Shown in pieces: positions 34,611 through 43,607 of a stretch of DNA of 64,000 nucleotides. This stretch comes from Micromonospora sp. NBC_00421. GTDB lineage: Bacteria; Actinomycetota; Actinomycetes; Mycobacteriales; Micromonosporaceae. Under the pieces are notes generated by a model, which was not told the origin of the DNA, did not search any database, and saw only the letters and a program-made list of their open reading frames with translations. Within the stretch, counting starts at the first letter, position 1, and every line of letters begins with the position of its first letter. Position numbers and translations under genes: made by a program. The stretch is taken from assembly GCF_036017915.1 (NCBI RefSeq), contig NZ_CP107929.1, positions 1,550,001 to 1,614,000 of the forward strand, read 5' to 3'.

Positions 34611-35398
34611 CCGCACTGCTGAAGCTCACCGGGCTGTCGATCACCGCCCGGCTCGCCGTCGACGAGCTGCGCCTGCTCGACGACGTCGACCTGGAGATCC
34701 GCCGGGGCCAGATCGTCGGGGTCGTCGGCGAGTCCGGCAGCGGCAAGACCACCCTGGCCCGCGCCGTCGTCGGCCTGCTCGACCGCAACGTACGGGTCGA
34801 CCGGGGCAGCATCGCGGTCGCCGGTGAGCAGGTGGTGGCCCCCGGCGTCGACCGGACCGACCGGGTCCGGGGCAGCGCCGTCGGCATGGTCTTCCAGGAC
34901 GCGTCGCGGTCGTTGAACCCGCTGATGAAGGTCCGCACCCAGCTCGCCGAGGTGCTGCGCCGGCACGTCCGGGGCATCACCCGGGCCGAGGTCGAACGGC
35001 GCTCGGTGGAGGTCCTGGCGCAGATGCGGATCTCCGATCCCGCCCGGGTGCTGGCCAGCTACCCCCACCAGCTCTCCGGTGGCCTGCGGCAACGGGTCGC
35101 CATCGGACTCGCCGTCGTCACCCGCCCCGCGCTGGTGATCGCCGACGAGTGCACCACCGCCCTGGACGTCACCACCCAGACCAAGGTCGTCGACCTGTTC
35201 CGCACCCTGGTCGACGAACTCGGCATCGGCCTGCTCTTCGTCACCCACGACCTGATGCTCGCCAGCGACCTGTGCGACCGGATCGCGGTGATGAGCGGCG
35301 GGCGGGTCGTCGAACAGGGCGACGCCCTGACCGTGCTGGACCAACCGCAGCAGGAGTACACCCGACGCCTGCTCGCCGCCATTCCCTCGTGGAGCTGA
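34607..35398 (+). CDS. Peptide-type ABC transporter ATPase (DppD/OppD-like)
   Basis: 263 residues. Walker A GESGSGKTT, signature LSGGLRQR, Walker B LVIADECTTALD with cysteine in the position of the usual proline, and switch His in VTHDLML. It completes the importer. The Walker B Glu is kept, so it should hydrolyse ATP. The stop leaves a short gap to the thiolase-like gene, which may belong to the same transcript. Confidence 0.88.
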   Translation: MTALLKLTGLSITARLAVDELRLLDDVDLEIRRGQIVGVVGESGSGKTTLARAVVGLLDRNVRVDRGSIAVAGEQVVAPGVDRTDRVRGSAVGMVFQDASRSLNPLMKVRTQLAEVLRRHVRGITRAEVERRSVEVLAQMRISDPARVLASYPHQLSGGLRQRVAIGLAVVTRPALVIADECTTALDVTTQTKVVDLFRTLVDELGIGLLFVTHDLMLASDLCDRIAVMSGGRVVEQGDALTVLDQPQQEYTRRLLAAIPSWS

Positions 35399-35415
35399 AG
35401 GAGAACCCGCGCCCC

Positions 35416-36834
35416 ATGCCCGACCAGCCCGGCATCGACGCCTACGCGGCCTACCTCCCGGCGTACGTGCTCGACGACAACAGACTCGACCCGACCACGC
35501 CGCCGCGCACCGGTGGCCCCGCCCGCAGCGTCGCCGGCTACGACGAGGACGCCGTGACGATGGCCGTCGAGGTGTTGCGCCACGTCGCCGCCGACACCCC
35601 GGCCGGACGGCACCTGCTGCTGGCCACCACCAGCGCGCCGTACGAGGCGAAGACCTCGGCCGGGGTGGCGCACGAGGCGCTGGGGCTCGACCCCGGCGTC
35701 ACCGCGCTCGACCTGCGCGGCCACCGGGCCGGCGCGTCCGCCCTCGACCTGGTGGTCCGGGCCGGCGCCACGGCGGCCCTGGCCGACGTGCGGACCACCC
35801 GCCCCGGCGCCCCCGACGAACTCGCCCAGGGCGACGCCGCCGCGGCGTTCGTCGGCGGTGCGCGGGCCGCCGTGCTCCTGGCCCGCGCCGGCCACACCAC
35901 CGAGGTGCTGGACCGCTGGCGGCTGCCCGGAGAACGGCACGACCGGGTCTGGGACGAACGGTTCACCGCCGAGATCCTCGTCGCCGCAGGCCTCGACACC
36001 GCCCGCCGCGCCCTGGCCGAGGCGTCCCTCGACGCCGTCGACCAGGTCGTCGTGTCGTCGTCGAACCCGCGCGCCGCGACCGCGCTGCGCAAGGCGCTCG
36101 GCGGCACGGGGCAGGACGCGACCATCGAACGGGCCACCGGCTTCACCGGCGCCGCCCACCCTGGGTTGCTGCTCGCGGCGGCGCTCGACGAGGCGCAACC
36201 CGGCCAGACCATCCTGCTGCTGTCGGCCACCGAGGGCGCCGACGCGTTCGTCCTGCGGGTCGGCGACGGGGTACGCGTGGCCCGGGGCGGCCCCTCCGTC
36301 CGCGCGCAACTCGCCGCCCGCCAGCGCCTCGGCTACGGCCGCTACCTGCGCTGGCGTGGGCTGCTCGACGTGCAGGGCCCGGCCCGGCCGGCGGCCCCGG
36401 CCCCGGCGGCCCCGCCCATGCACCGCCGGGCCGGCTGGAAGTACCGGCTGGAGGGCAGCCGGTGCGACGCCTGCGGCCGGGTCACCACGCCGCCCGGTCG
36501 GGTCTGCGCGTCCTGCGGCATCGCCGGGTCGGACGCCGCGACCGGGAAGGTCTCGCTGCGCGACCGCACCGCCCGGGTGGTCTCGGTGACCCGGGACCAC
36601 CTGACGACCATGCCGGAACCGGACGTCGCGATCGTCGTCGCCGACGTGGACGGCGGCGGCCGGCTCAGCGCGTACGCCACCGACGTGGCACCGGGCGACG
36701 TGGTGGTGGGCATGCCGATGACCCCCACCTTCCGCCGGCTCTGGACCACCGACTCGATCCACAACTACTTCTGGAAGCTCCGCCCGGCACCCGCCGACGC
36801 CGCGCCAGGGAAGGACACCGCCGATGGCCAGTAG
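35416..36834 (+). CDS. HMG-CoA-synthase-like thiolase fold fused to a DUF35 zinc-ribbon/OB domain
   Basis: 472 residues. Residues 1-330 resemble the thiolase/HMG-CoA synthase fold (YAAYLPAYVLDDNRL; GYDEDAVTMAVEVLRHV). The segment where the nucleophilic cysteine should lie reads DLRGHRAGASALDL, with no cysteine. Residues 345-470 form a DUF35 module with a zinc ribbon (CDACGRVTTPPGRVCASC) and an OB fold. DUF35 proteins partner thiolases and aldolases such as BbsAB or Ltp2-ChsH2. With the adjoining thiolase it may form a heteromeric C-C bond-cleaving complex. The ATG at 35416 lies 12 bases after AAGGAG; a GTG at 35389 is the alternative. Confidence 0.75.
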   Translation: MPDQPGIDAYAAYLPAYVLDDNRLDPTTPPRTGGPARSVAGYDEDAVTMAVEVLRHVAADTPAGRHLLLATTSAPYEAKTSAGVAHEALGLDPGVTALDLRGHRAGASALDLVVRAGATAALADVRTTRPGAPDELAQGDAAAAFVGGARAAVLLARAGHTTEVLDRWRLPGERHDRVWDERFTAEILVAAGLDTARRALAEASLDAVDQVVVSSSNPRAATALRKALGGTGQDATIERATGFTGAAHPGLLLAAALDEAQPGQTILLLSATEGADAFVLRVGDGVRVARGGPSVRAQLAARQRLGYGRYLRWRGLLDVQGPARPAAPAPAAPPMHRRAGWKYRLEGSRCDACGRVTTPPGRVCASCGIAGSDAATGKVSLRDRTARVVSVTRDHLTTMPEPDVAIVVADVDGGGRLSAYATDVAPGDVVVGMPMTPTFRRLWTTDSIHNYFWKLRPAPADAAPGKDTADGQ

Positions 36835-38008
36835 GCGCACCACCCACGACGTCGCGATCGTCGCGATGGGCTGCACCCCGTTCCGGGACCACTGGAACTC
36901 CTCCGCCGACGACCTGCTCGTCGACGCCGTGCAGGAGTGCGTCGGGTCGCTGCCCGACGTCACCCTCGACGACGTCGACGCGTTCTGGGTCGGCACCCAG
37001 GGGTCCGGCCTGTCCGGGCAGACCCTGGCCCGACCGCTGCGGCTGACCGGCAAGCCGGTGACCCGGGTGGAGAACTACTGCGCCACCGGCTCGGAGGCGT
37101 TGCGCAACGCGGCCTTCGCGGTCGCCTCCGGGGCGTACGACATGGTGATGGCGACCGGGGTGGAGAAGCTCAAGGACTCCTCGTACTCCGGGCTGTCGGC
37201 GGTCTTCCCACCCGCCGACGGCACCGACGTCGACTGGACCGCGCCGGCCGGGTTCTCCCTGCTCGCCCCCGCCTACCAGGCGGCCTACGGGATCGACGAG
37301 CGGGAGATGCGCGCCGCGATGACCCGGGTCGCGGTGAAGAACCACGCAAACGGCGCCCGCAACGAACGCGCCCAGTTCCGCAGGGCCGTCTCCGCCGAGA
37401 CGGTGGAACGGTCCCCCCGGATCGCCGGTCAGCTCGGCGTCATGGACTGTTCGGGCGTCTCCGACGGCGCGGCGGCGGCGATCCTGGTCCGGGCCGAGGA
37501 CGCCCACAGGTACACCGACAATCCGGTCTACCTGCGCGGGATGAGCTTCGTCGCCGGCTCCGGGTCCGGGCTGGCCGCCGACGGCTACGACTTCACCACC
37601 TTCCCCGAGGTGGTCACCGCCGCCCGCGAGGCGTACGCGCAGGCCGGGGTGACCGACCCGGCGACCCAGATCTCGCTGGCCGAGGTGCACGACTGTTTCA
37701 CCCCGACGGAGGTGGTGCTGATGGAGGATCTCGGTTTCTCCGCCCGCGGCAAGGCCTGGCGGGACATCCTCGACGGCCGCTACGACCCCGACGGGGCGCT
37801 GCCTGTCAACACCGACGGCGGGCTCAAGTCGTTCGGCCACCCGATCGGCGCGACCGGGCTGCGGATGATGTTCGAGTGCTTCACCCAACTGCGCGGGGAG
37901 GCCGGTGAGCGGCAGGTGCCCGACGCCCGGTTGGCGGTGGCCCAGAACCTCGGTGGGCAACCGGGCTCCTGCGTCGCGTTCGTGGCGGTCCTGGGGAACG
38001 AGCGATGA
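36824..38008 (+). CDS. SCP-x-type thiolase
   Basis: 394 residues. The nucleophilic cysteine is in ENYCATGSEAL, the catalytic histidines in EVHDCFTPTE and GHPIGATG, and a C-terminal GGQPGSC segment is present. It should split a beta-ketoacyl-CoA to acetyl- or propionyl-CoA. It overlaps the DUF35-fusion gene by 11 bp, which suggests a fixed stoichiometry. It is not close to PcaF-type beta-ketoadipyl-CoA thiolases, so it probably does not fill that gap in the pca cluster. Confidence 0.88.
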   Translation: MASRRTTHDVAIVAMGCTPFRDHWNSSADDLLVDAVQECVGSLPDVTLDDVDAFWVGTQGSGLSGQTLARPLRLTGKPVTRVENYCATGSEALRNAAFAVASGAYDMVMATGVEKLKDSSYSGLSAVFPPADGTDVDWTAPAGFSLLAPAYQAAYGIDEREMRAAMTRVAVKNHANGARNERAQFRRAVSAETVERSPRIAGQLGVMDCSGVSDGAAAAILVRAEDAHRYTDNPVYLRGMSFVAGSGSGLAADGYDFTTFPEVVTAAREAYAQAGVTDPATQISLAEVHDCFTPTEVVLMEDLGFSARGKAWRDILDGRYDPDGALPVNTDGGLKSFGHPIGATGLRMMFECFTQLRGEAGERQVPDARLAVAQNLGGQPGSCVAFVAVLGNER

Positions 38009-38925
38009 GCGCCCGGGTCACCCTCGACGGCCGGGTCGTCGTCGTCACCGGGGCGGGCAACGGCATCGGTCGGGCGCACGCCCTGACCCTCGCCGCGCAC
38101 GGCGCGTCGGTGGTCGTCAACGACCTCGGCGGGACGGTCGACGGCTCGGGCTCCTCCGGCGCGGCCGATCAGGTGGTGGCGGAGATCCGCGCGGCCGGCG
38201 GCACCGCCGTCGCCTCGACCGACTCGGTGGCCACCGCCGCCGGGGGCGCCGACCTGGTCGGCCGGGCGATCGACGCCTACGGCCGGCTCGACGCCGTGAT
38301 CCACAACGCCGGCATCCTGCGGGACCGGACGCTGGCCAAGATGACCGACGAGGACGTCCGCGCGGTGCTCGACGTGCACCTGGCCGGCGCGTTCCACGTC
38401 CTGCGCCCTGCCTGGCCGCACCTGGTCGCCCAGGGGTACGGCCGGATCGTGCTGACCAGTTCGTCGTCCGGCCTGTTCGGCAACTTCGGCCAGGCCAACT
38501 ACGGTGCCGCCAAGACCGGCCTGATCGGGTTGATGAACGTGCTCGCGCTGGAGGGCGCCCGACGGGGCATCCTGGTCAACGCGATCGCGCCCACGGCGGC
38601 GACCCGGATGACCGAGAACCTCCTGGGCGAGTTGACCGACCGGTTCGACCCGCAGCACGTGGCCGCGGTGGCGACCTTCCTCGCCTCGGAGCAGTGCCAG
38701 CTCAACCGGCACATCCTCACCGTCGGCGGCGGCCGGGTCGGGCGGATCTTCCTGGGCGTCACCCCCGGCTGGTACGGCGGGACCGCGCCGGCCTCGCCCG
38801 ACGACATCCTCGACGCGGTCGACGAGATCTGCCGACTCGACGACTTCATCGTGCCGGACAGCGGCGCCGACGAGGTCACCCTGATCCAACGGGTCCTCGG
38901 CGGGCCGTCCGGACCGTCCGCCTGA
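38005..38925 (+). CDS. SDR-family 3-hydroxyacyl-CoA dehydrogenase (MFE-2/HSD17B4-like)
   Basis: 306 residues. The NAD motif is TGAGNGIGRAHA and the substrate-loop sequence VNDLGGTVDGSGSS is typical of peroxisomal multifunctional-enzyme type dehydrogenases. The catalytic set SSSSGLFGNFGQANYGAAK contains Ser, Tyr and Lys. It would oxidise the product of the MaoC hydratase for the adjoining thiolase. It overlaps the thiolase stop. Confidence 0.88.
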   Translation: MSARVTLDGRVVVVTGAGNGIGRAHALTLAAHGASVVVNDLGGTVDGSGSSGAADQVVAEIRAAGGTAVASTDSVATAAGGADLVGRAIDAYGRLDAVIHNAGILRDRTLAKMTDEDVRAVLDVHLAGAFHVLRPAWPHLVAQGYGRIVLTSSSSGLFGNFGQANYGAAKTGLIGLMNVLALEGARRGILVNAIAPTAATRMTENLLGELTDRFDPQHVAAVATFLASEQCQLNRHILTVGGGRVGRIFLGVTPGWYGGTAPASPDDILDAVDEICRLDDFIVPDSGADEVTLIQRVLGGPSGPSA

Positions 38926-38956
38926 ACCGCGCGAACCCCATCGGAAGGCAGGCATC

Positions 38957-39451
38957 ATGCCGGTCAGCGAAGTGCACCACGTGGCCATGACCGTCTCGGA
39001 CGTCGACCGCGCCGCGGACTTCTACGAGCGGGCCCTGGGTTACCGCCGGACGCTGCGTACCGACGTCGGCGGGCCGGGGATCGAGGTGTCGCTGGGGTTG
39101 CCCGCCGGCACCACCGGCCGGGTCCAGTACCTCCAGGGCCCCAGCCGGGTCGGCCAGCTCGAACTCATCGAGTGGAACGGCGTCAAGACCCGCACCGCCA
39201 CCGCCGGTCACCTGGAACTGGGCACCTTCCTGCTCAGCTTCGAGGTGCCCCTGGACGAGTTGGACGCGCTGCACCGGCGGCTGACCGACCTGGGCGCGGA
39301 GTGCCTGTCCGCGCCGAACCGGGTGCTGCTGGACAACTACGGGTACATCACCGCCTTCGCCGCCCGGGACCTCGACGGCAACCTGCTGGAGTTCGTGTCG
39401 TTGCCGTCCCGGGAGGAGATCCTGGCCCGGCGGCGGGGGAGCGTCGACTGA
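38957..39451 (+). CDS. VOC-family protein (methylmalonyl-CoA epimerase-like)
   Basis: 164 residues, VOC fold with two beta-alpha-beta3 repeats (HHVAMTVSDVDRAADFYERALGY; LSFEVPLDELDALHRRL). The His near the start and the Glu in NLLEFVSL are likely metal ligands. Members include epimerases, lyases and extradiol dioxygenases. Placement between dehydrogenase and ligase genes suggests a role on an acyl-CoA. The ribosome site (GAAGG) is some 12 bases before the ATG. Confidence 0.8.
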   Translation: MPVSEVHHVAMTVSDVDRAADFYERALGYRRTLRTDVGGPGIEVSLGLPAGTTGRVQYLQGPSRVGQLELIEWNGVKTRTATAGHLELGTFLLSFEVPLDELDALHRRLTDLGAECLSAPNRVLLDNYGYITAFAARDLDGNLLEFVSLPSREEILARRRGSVD

Positions 39452-40974
39452 TGGCCGGCAGCAACTTCACCGAGACGCTGCGCCGCCAGGCGTTGCGCCG
39501 CGCCGACGCCGAGGCCCTGGTCGACGGGTCCGCCCGCTGGACGTACGCGGAACTCGACGCCGACGTCGACCGGCACGCCGCGGCCCTGCGCGACGCCGGC
39601 ATCGCCGACGGCGACCTGGTCGGGGTGCTGGGGCGCAACACGGCCACCTACGTCATCGAGTTGTTGGCGCTGAGCCGGCTCGGCGCGATCTCGGTGCCGC
39701 TGAACTGGCGGCTGCACGTCAACGAGCAGGCGTACGTCCTCGACCAGGCCGGCGTCACCGGCCTGCTCTACGACGACGACTTCGCCGCCGACGTGGACCG
39801 GCTGGCGGCCGGCACCGGGCTGCGGACCCTGGTCGCCAACGGGAAACTCGTCGTCGGTGACGCCCGGCGGCTGGCCGACCTGCTGGCCGGTCAGCCACCC
39901 GGTGTCCGGGTCGCCGACGCCGACAAGAGCCCCGCCGACGTGCACCGGCTGCTCTACACCTCGGGCACCACCGCCCGCCCCAAGGGGGTGGTGCACACCT
40001 GCGGGAACCTCACCGCCAACCACTTCGCGCAGGTCCTCGAACTGGAGTTGACCGCCGCCGACCGGATCCTCGTCTCCGCCCCGCTGTTCCACGTCAGCGG
40101 GCTGGAGGCGCCGGGGCTGGCCACCTTCGTGGCCGGCGCGACGATGGTGCTCACCCCGACGTTCAAGCCGACCGACATCGCCCGGATCGCCGCCGAGGAA
40201 CGGATCACCGGCCTGGTGCTGGCCGCCCAGATCCTGTTCGGGCTGCTCGACCTGGACGACCCGCCGGACCTGGGGTCGCTGCGCTACCTGCTCTTCGCCG
40301 GTGTCGCGCCGAGCGTGCGGCAGGAGGTGAAGCGCCGGCTGCCGCACGTCCGCCTGATCGACACCTTCGGCATGACCGAGCTGTGCAACGGGGTCTGCTA
40401 TCTCGACGCCGCGCACGAGCAGAGCAAGCTGGGCGCGCTCGGTGCGCCGTTCCCCGGGGTGCAGATCCGGATCGTCGACGAGCACTTCCGGCCGGTCGGC
40501 CCGGACGTCGAGGGGGAGATCATCGTCCGGGGGGAGAAGGTCTCGCCCGGTTACTGGAACGACGACGAGGCCAACCGGCGTACCCGGCGTGACGGCTGGT
40601 TCCGCACCGGCGACGTGGGGCGGATCGACGCCGACGGCTACCTGTGGTTCGTCGACCGCCGGGCCGACCTGATCAAGTCCGGTGGGGAGAACATCGCCAG
40701 CGCCGAGATCGAGCGGGTCCTCGCCCGGCACCCCGACGTCGCCGAGGTCGCGGTGATCGGGGTGCCCGACCCGCGGTGGGACGAGGTGCCCAAGGCGTTC
40801 GTCATCCTGCGCCCCGGCGCGACCGGCACCGCCGAGGAACTGCGCGCGCACTGCCGGGCCGAACTGGCCCGCTACAAGGTCCCCCGGTACGTGCAGCTCG
40901 TGACGACGCTGCCGCGCAACGACTCCGGCAAGGTGCTGAAGAAGGCCCTGCGCGAGGCGGAGACGGCCCGGTGA
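39451..40974 (+). CDS. AMP-forming acyl-CoA synthetase
   Basis: 507 residues. Motifs: LLYTSGTTARPKG, DTFGMTELCNG, RTGDVGRIDADGYLWFVDRRADLIKSGGENI, and the catalytic lysine in NDSGKVLKKAL. It is followed directly by a second synthetase of the same family. The two share the rare motif YLDAAHEQSK/YLDAAHQESK, so they are probably recent paralogues. Substrate unknown. Its ATG overlaps the previous stop (TGATG). Confidence 0.9.
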   Translation: MAGSNFTETLRRQALRRADAEALVDGSARWTYAELDADVDRHAAALRDAGIADGDLVGVLGRNTATYVIELLALSRLGAISVPLNWRLHVNEQAYVLDQAGVTGLLYDDDFAADVDRLAAGTGLRTLVANGKLVVGDARRLADLLAGQPPGVRVADADKSPADVHRLLYTSGTTARPKGVVHTCGNLTANHFAQVLELELTAADRILVSAPLFHVSGLEAPGLATFVAGATMVLTPTFKPTDIARIAAEERITGLVLAAQILFGLLDLDDPPDLGSLRYLLFAGVAPSVRQEVKRRLPHVRLIDTFGMTELCNGVCYLDAAHEQSKLGALGAPFPGVQIRIVDEHFRPVGPDVEGEIIVRGEKVSPGYWNDDEANRRTRRDGWFRTGDVGRIDADGYLWFVDRRADLIKSGGENIASAEIERVLARHPDVAEVAVIGVPDPRWDEVPKAFVILRPGATGTAEELRAHCRAELARYKVPRYVQLVTTLPRNDSGKVLKKALREAETAR

Positions 40975-42524
40975 GCACCGCGAACCTCGCCGCGATGCTG
41001 GCCGGCAACGCCCGCCGGTTCGCCGACGCCGACGCGCTGGTCTTCGAGGGTCGCCGGTGGACCCACCGGCAACTCGACGACGACGTCAACGCGCTGGCCG
41101 CCGGCCTGACCGCCGAGGGGGTACGCCGGGACAGCCGGGTGGCGATCGTGGCGGACAACGTCCCCGAGTTCCTGATCCTCTCGCTGGCGCTGGCGAAACT
41201 CGGCGCGGTCTTCGTCCCGCTGAACTACCGCCTCACGGCGGGGGAGTTGGCCCGGCTGCTGGCGCACGCGCGGGTCGGGGCGGTCGCCACGGTGCCGGAG
41301 TTCGCCGCGCTCACCACCGCCGCGCTCACCGACCTGCCGGGCGTACGCCGCTTCGCACTGGAACCGATCGACGACGGCTGGACCGACCTGCGGGCGCTCG
41401 TCGCGGCGCACCGGGGCGCGCGGGTCGCCGACGCCGCCCTCGACGACACGGCCCTGCAACGGATCGTCTACACCTCCGGCACCACCAGCCTGCCCAAGGG
41501 GGTGCTGCTCACCCACGGCAACGTGAACAGGAACATGCACGCCCAGATCGTCGAGCTGGGGCTCCGGCCGACCGACCGGATCCTCAACGTCGCGCCGCTC
41601 TACCACGTCGGCGGCACCGACCTGCCCGGCTACGGCATCTGGCACGTCGGCGGCTGCATGGTGCTGCACCGCCGCTTCGTGCCGGCGGCCGTGCTGCGGG
41701 CGATGGAGGGCGAGCGGGTCACCGGCATGGTGCTGGCGGCGACGATGCTGGACATGGTCCGCCGCGAGGCGACCATCGTCGGCGCGGACCTGTCCTCGGT
41801 GCGCTGGCTGATCTTCTCCCAGGTCACCCCGGCGCTGTTCGCCGTGGCCCGGGGGCTGTTCCCGAACGCCCGGCTGATCGAGGGGTACGGCCTCACCGAG
41901 ACCTGTAGCGGGCTGACCTACCTCGATGCGGCGCACCAGGAGTCCAAGCAGGGCTCGGTGGGTCTTCCGGTGCCGTGGGTCCAGGTCCGGGTGGTCGACC
42001 CGGACGGCAACGACGTGCCGGTCGGCGAGAACGGCGAGGTGGTCGCCCGCGGGCCGAAGGTGAGCCCCGGCTACCTCGACGATCCGGTGGCGACCCGGGC
42101 CGCATTCCGGGACGGCTGGTTCCACACCGGTGACATCGGCTGTTTCGACGCCGACGGCTACCTGTACATCCGCGACCGGCTCAAGGACATGATCCGCAGC
42201 GGCGGGGAGAACATGTCAAGTGCCGAGATCGAGAACGTGCTGGCCGACCATCCGCTGGTGCTGGCCGTGTCGGTGGTGGCCGCGCCGCACCCGGTGTGGC
42301 AGGAGGTGCCGGCCGCGTTCGTGGTCGCCCGCCCGGGGCTGACCCCCGAGGCGCTGATCGCGCACGCCCGCCAGCGGCTCGGTCGGTTCAAGGTGCCGAA
42401 GGAGGTCTACCTGGTGCCGGAGTTCCCCACCAACCCGTCCGGCAAGGTGCTCAAGCGGACCCTGCGGGAGCTGCGGTCGACGCTGCGCCCGGACTGGACG
42501 TACGACGAGGCCCGCCGCGACTGA
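40971..42524 (+). CDS. AMP-forming acyl-CoA synthetase
   Basis: 517 residues. Motifs: IVYTSGTTSLPKG, EGYGLTETCSG, HTGDIGCFDADGYLYIRDRLKDMIRSGGENM, and lysine in NPSGKVLKRTL. It is paralogous to the gene just upstream, with a GTGA overlap between them. It is the last gene of the long run that starts at the 30.3-kb promoter. Confidence 0.9.
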   Translation: MSTANLAAMLAGNARRFADADALVFEGRRWTHRQLDDDVNALAAGLTAEGVRRDSRVAIVADNVPEFLILSLALAKLGAVFVPLNYRLTAGELARLLAHARVGAVATVPEFAALTTAALTDLPGVRRFALEPIDDGWTDLRALVAAHRGARVADAALDDTALQRIVYTSGTTSLPKGVLLTHGNVNRNMHAQIVELGLRPTDRILNVAPLYHVGGTDLPGYGIWHVGGCMVLHRRFVPAAVLRAMEGERVTGMVLAATMLDMVRREATIVGADLSSVRWLIFSQVTPALFAVARGLFPNARLIEGYGLTETCSGLTYLDAAHQESKQGSVGLPVPWVQVRVVDPDGNDVPVGENGEVVARGPKVSPGYLDDPVATRAAFRDGWFHTGDIGCFDADGYLYIRDRLKDMIRSGGENMSSAEIENVLADHPLVLAVSVVAAPHPVWQEVPAAFVVARPGLTPEALIAHARQRLGRFKVPKEVYLVPEFPTNPSGKVLKRTLRELRSTLRPDWTYDEARRD

Positions 42525-42555
42525 GGCCGGGTGCGGCCGGGTGCCGCGTGCGGCG

Positions 42556-43539
42556 TCATTGGTCGGCGCGGGTGGCGTGGCGCAGCAGGGCGAGGGTGTG
42601 CACGAGGGCGAACCGCCGGGTGCCCCGGCCCAGTTCGTCCCACGGCTTCTTCCAGGTCATCCGCCGGGCGAGGTCCCACGCGGTGCCGCTGTCGCGGGTC
42701 AGGGCGCGGACCGTGTCGACCTCGTCGCGGTGGAAGGCCGCGAGGGCCTCGGCGCGGGCGGCGACGTCCCGGTAGGGGAACTGGTGGGCGGGGCAGGCGA
42801 TGGCGGCTCCGAGGTCGCGGATGCGGGCCAGCGTCCGGAACAGGTCGGCCGCCGGGTCGTCGCCGGGGCGGCTGACGATGGCCAGTTGGGTGGGCCCCTC
42901 GGCCATCATGGTGTCGCCGGTGAAGACCAGCCCCCGGCTGTCGACGTAGACGGTGTGCCCGTAGGTGTGCCCGGGGGCGGGCAGGGCGCGGATGGTCACG
43001 TCGCCGAAGCGGAGTTCGGTCTCGCCGGTCAGGGCCAGGTCGAGCCGCAGGCTCTCCGGGTGTTCGGCGACGGCGACCGCGTCGGCGTACATGGCGGCGA
43101 CGACGTCGGGCGGGGCCCCGGTCAGGTCGAGCGCGGTGCGTACCTGCTGGAGGAAGGTGCCGCGCCGCTGGTGCATGGTGGCGAAGTCGTCGGCCCCACC
43201 CATGATCACCCGCGCGCCGGAGACGGCCCGTACCCGGTCGGCGAACCCGACGTGGTCCGGGTGGTTGTGGGTGAGCAGGACCGCCGTGATGGCGTCGACC
43301 CGCTGACCGACGGCCGCCACCGACTGCTGGAACGACGCCCAGCAACTCGGGTGGTCGTAGCCGGCGTCGACGAGGACCGGTCCGTCGCCGGTGGCGATCA
43401 GGAAGACGGTGATGGACCGCAGGGCGCTGCCGTGCAGGGGGACGGGGATGGCCCAGACACCGTCGACGACCTGGGCGGGGACCGGCACCTGGCGGGCCCG
43501 CCAGGTGGCGGCGTGGGCGTCGCTCACGGGTCTGGACAT
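42556..43539 (-). CDS. Metallo-beta-lactamase-fold hydrolase
   Basis: 327 residues. The metal-binding motif is THNHPDHVG, with further ligands in APGHTYGH and the Asp of FTGDTMM. Proteins like this hydrolyse thioesters, lactones or similar bonds; an acyl-CoA or lactone in the pathway is a reasonable guess. It is a single minus-strand gene that diverges from the next synthetase across operator 5. Confidence 0.87.
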   Translation of the reverse strand: MSRPVSDAHAATWRARQVPVPAQVVDGVWAIPVPLHGSALRSITVFLIATGDGPVLVDAGYDHPSCWASFQQSVAAVGQRVDAITAVLLTHNHPDHVGFADRVRAVSGARVIMGGADDFATMHQRRGTFLQQVRTALDLTGAPPDVVAAMYADAVAVAEHPESLRLDLALTGETELRFGDVTIRALPAPGHTYGHTVYVDSRGLVFTGDTMMAEGPTQLAIVSRPGDDPAADLFRTLARIRDLGAAIACPAHQFPYRDVAARAEALAAFHRDEVDTVRALTRDSGTAWDLARRMTWKKPWDELGRGTRRFALVHTLALLRHATRADQ

Positions 43540-43572
43540 CGTCGGGAGGCTCCCTTACTGTGGGACACCAAC

Positions 43573-43590
43573 ATACCGGATGGTCGGAAT
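43573..43590. promoter_or_regulatory. TetR-regulon operator 5
   Basis: ATACCGGATGGTCGGAAT lies in the 68-bp space between the metallo-hydrolase and the next synthetase, 17 bp before the synthetase ATG. On the minus strand TTGAGC-n18-TATGTT could be the hydrolase promoter, and the operator covers its spacer and -10. Confidence 0.75.
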
Positions 43591-43607
43591 CTAGCTCAAG
43601 GAGTCCG

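Noticed and set aside
36824..38008. Thiolase as the missing pcaF
   Set aside because: Its motifs are of the SCP-x/acetyl-CoA acetyltransferase type and it is coupled to a DUF35 partner inside the other regulon.
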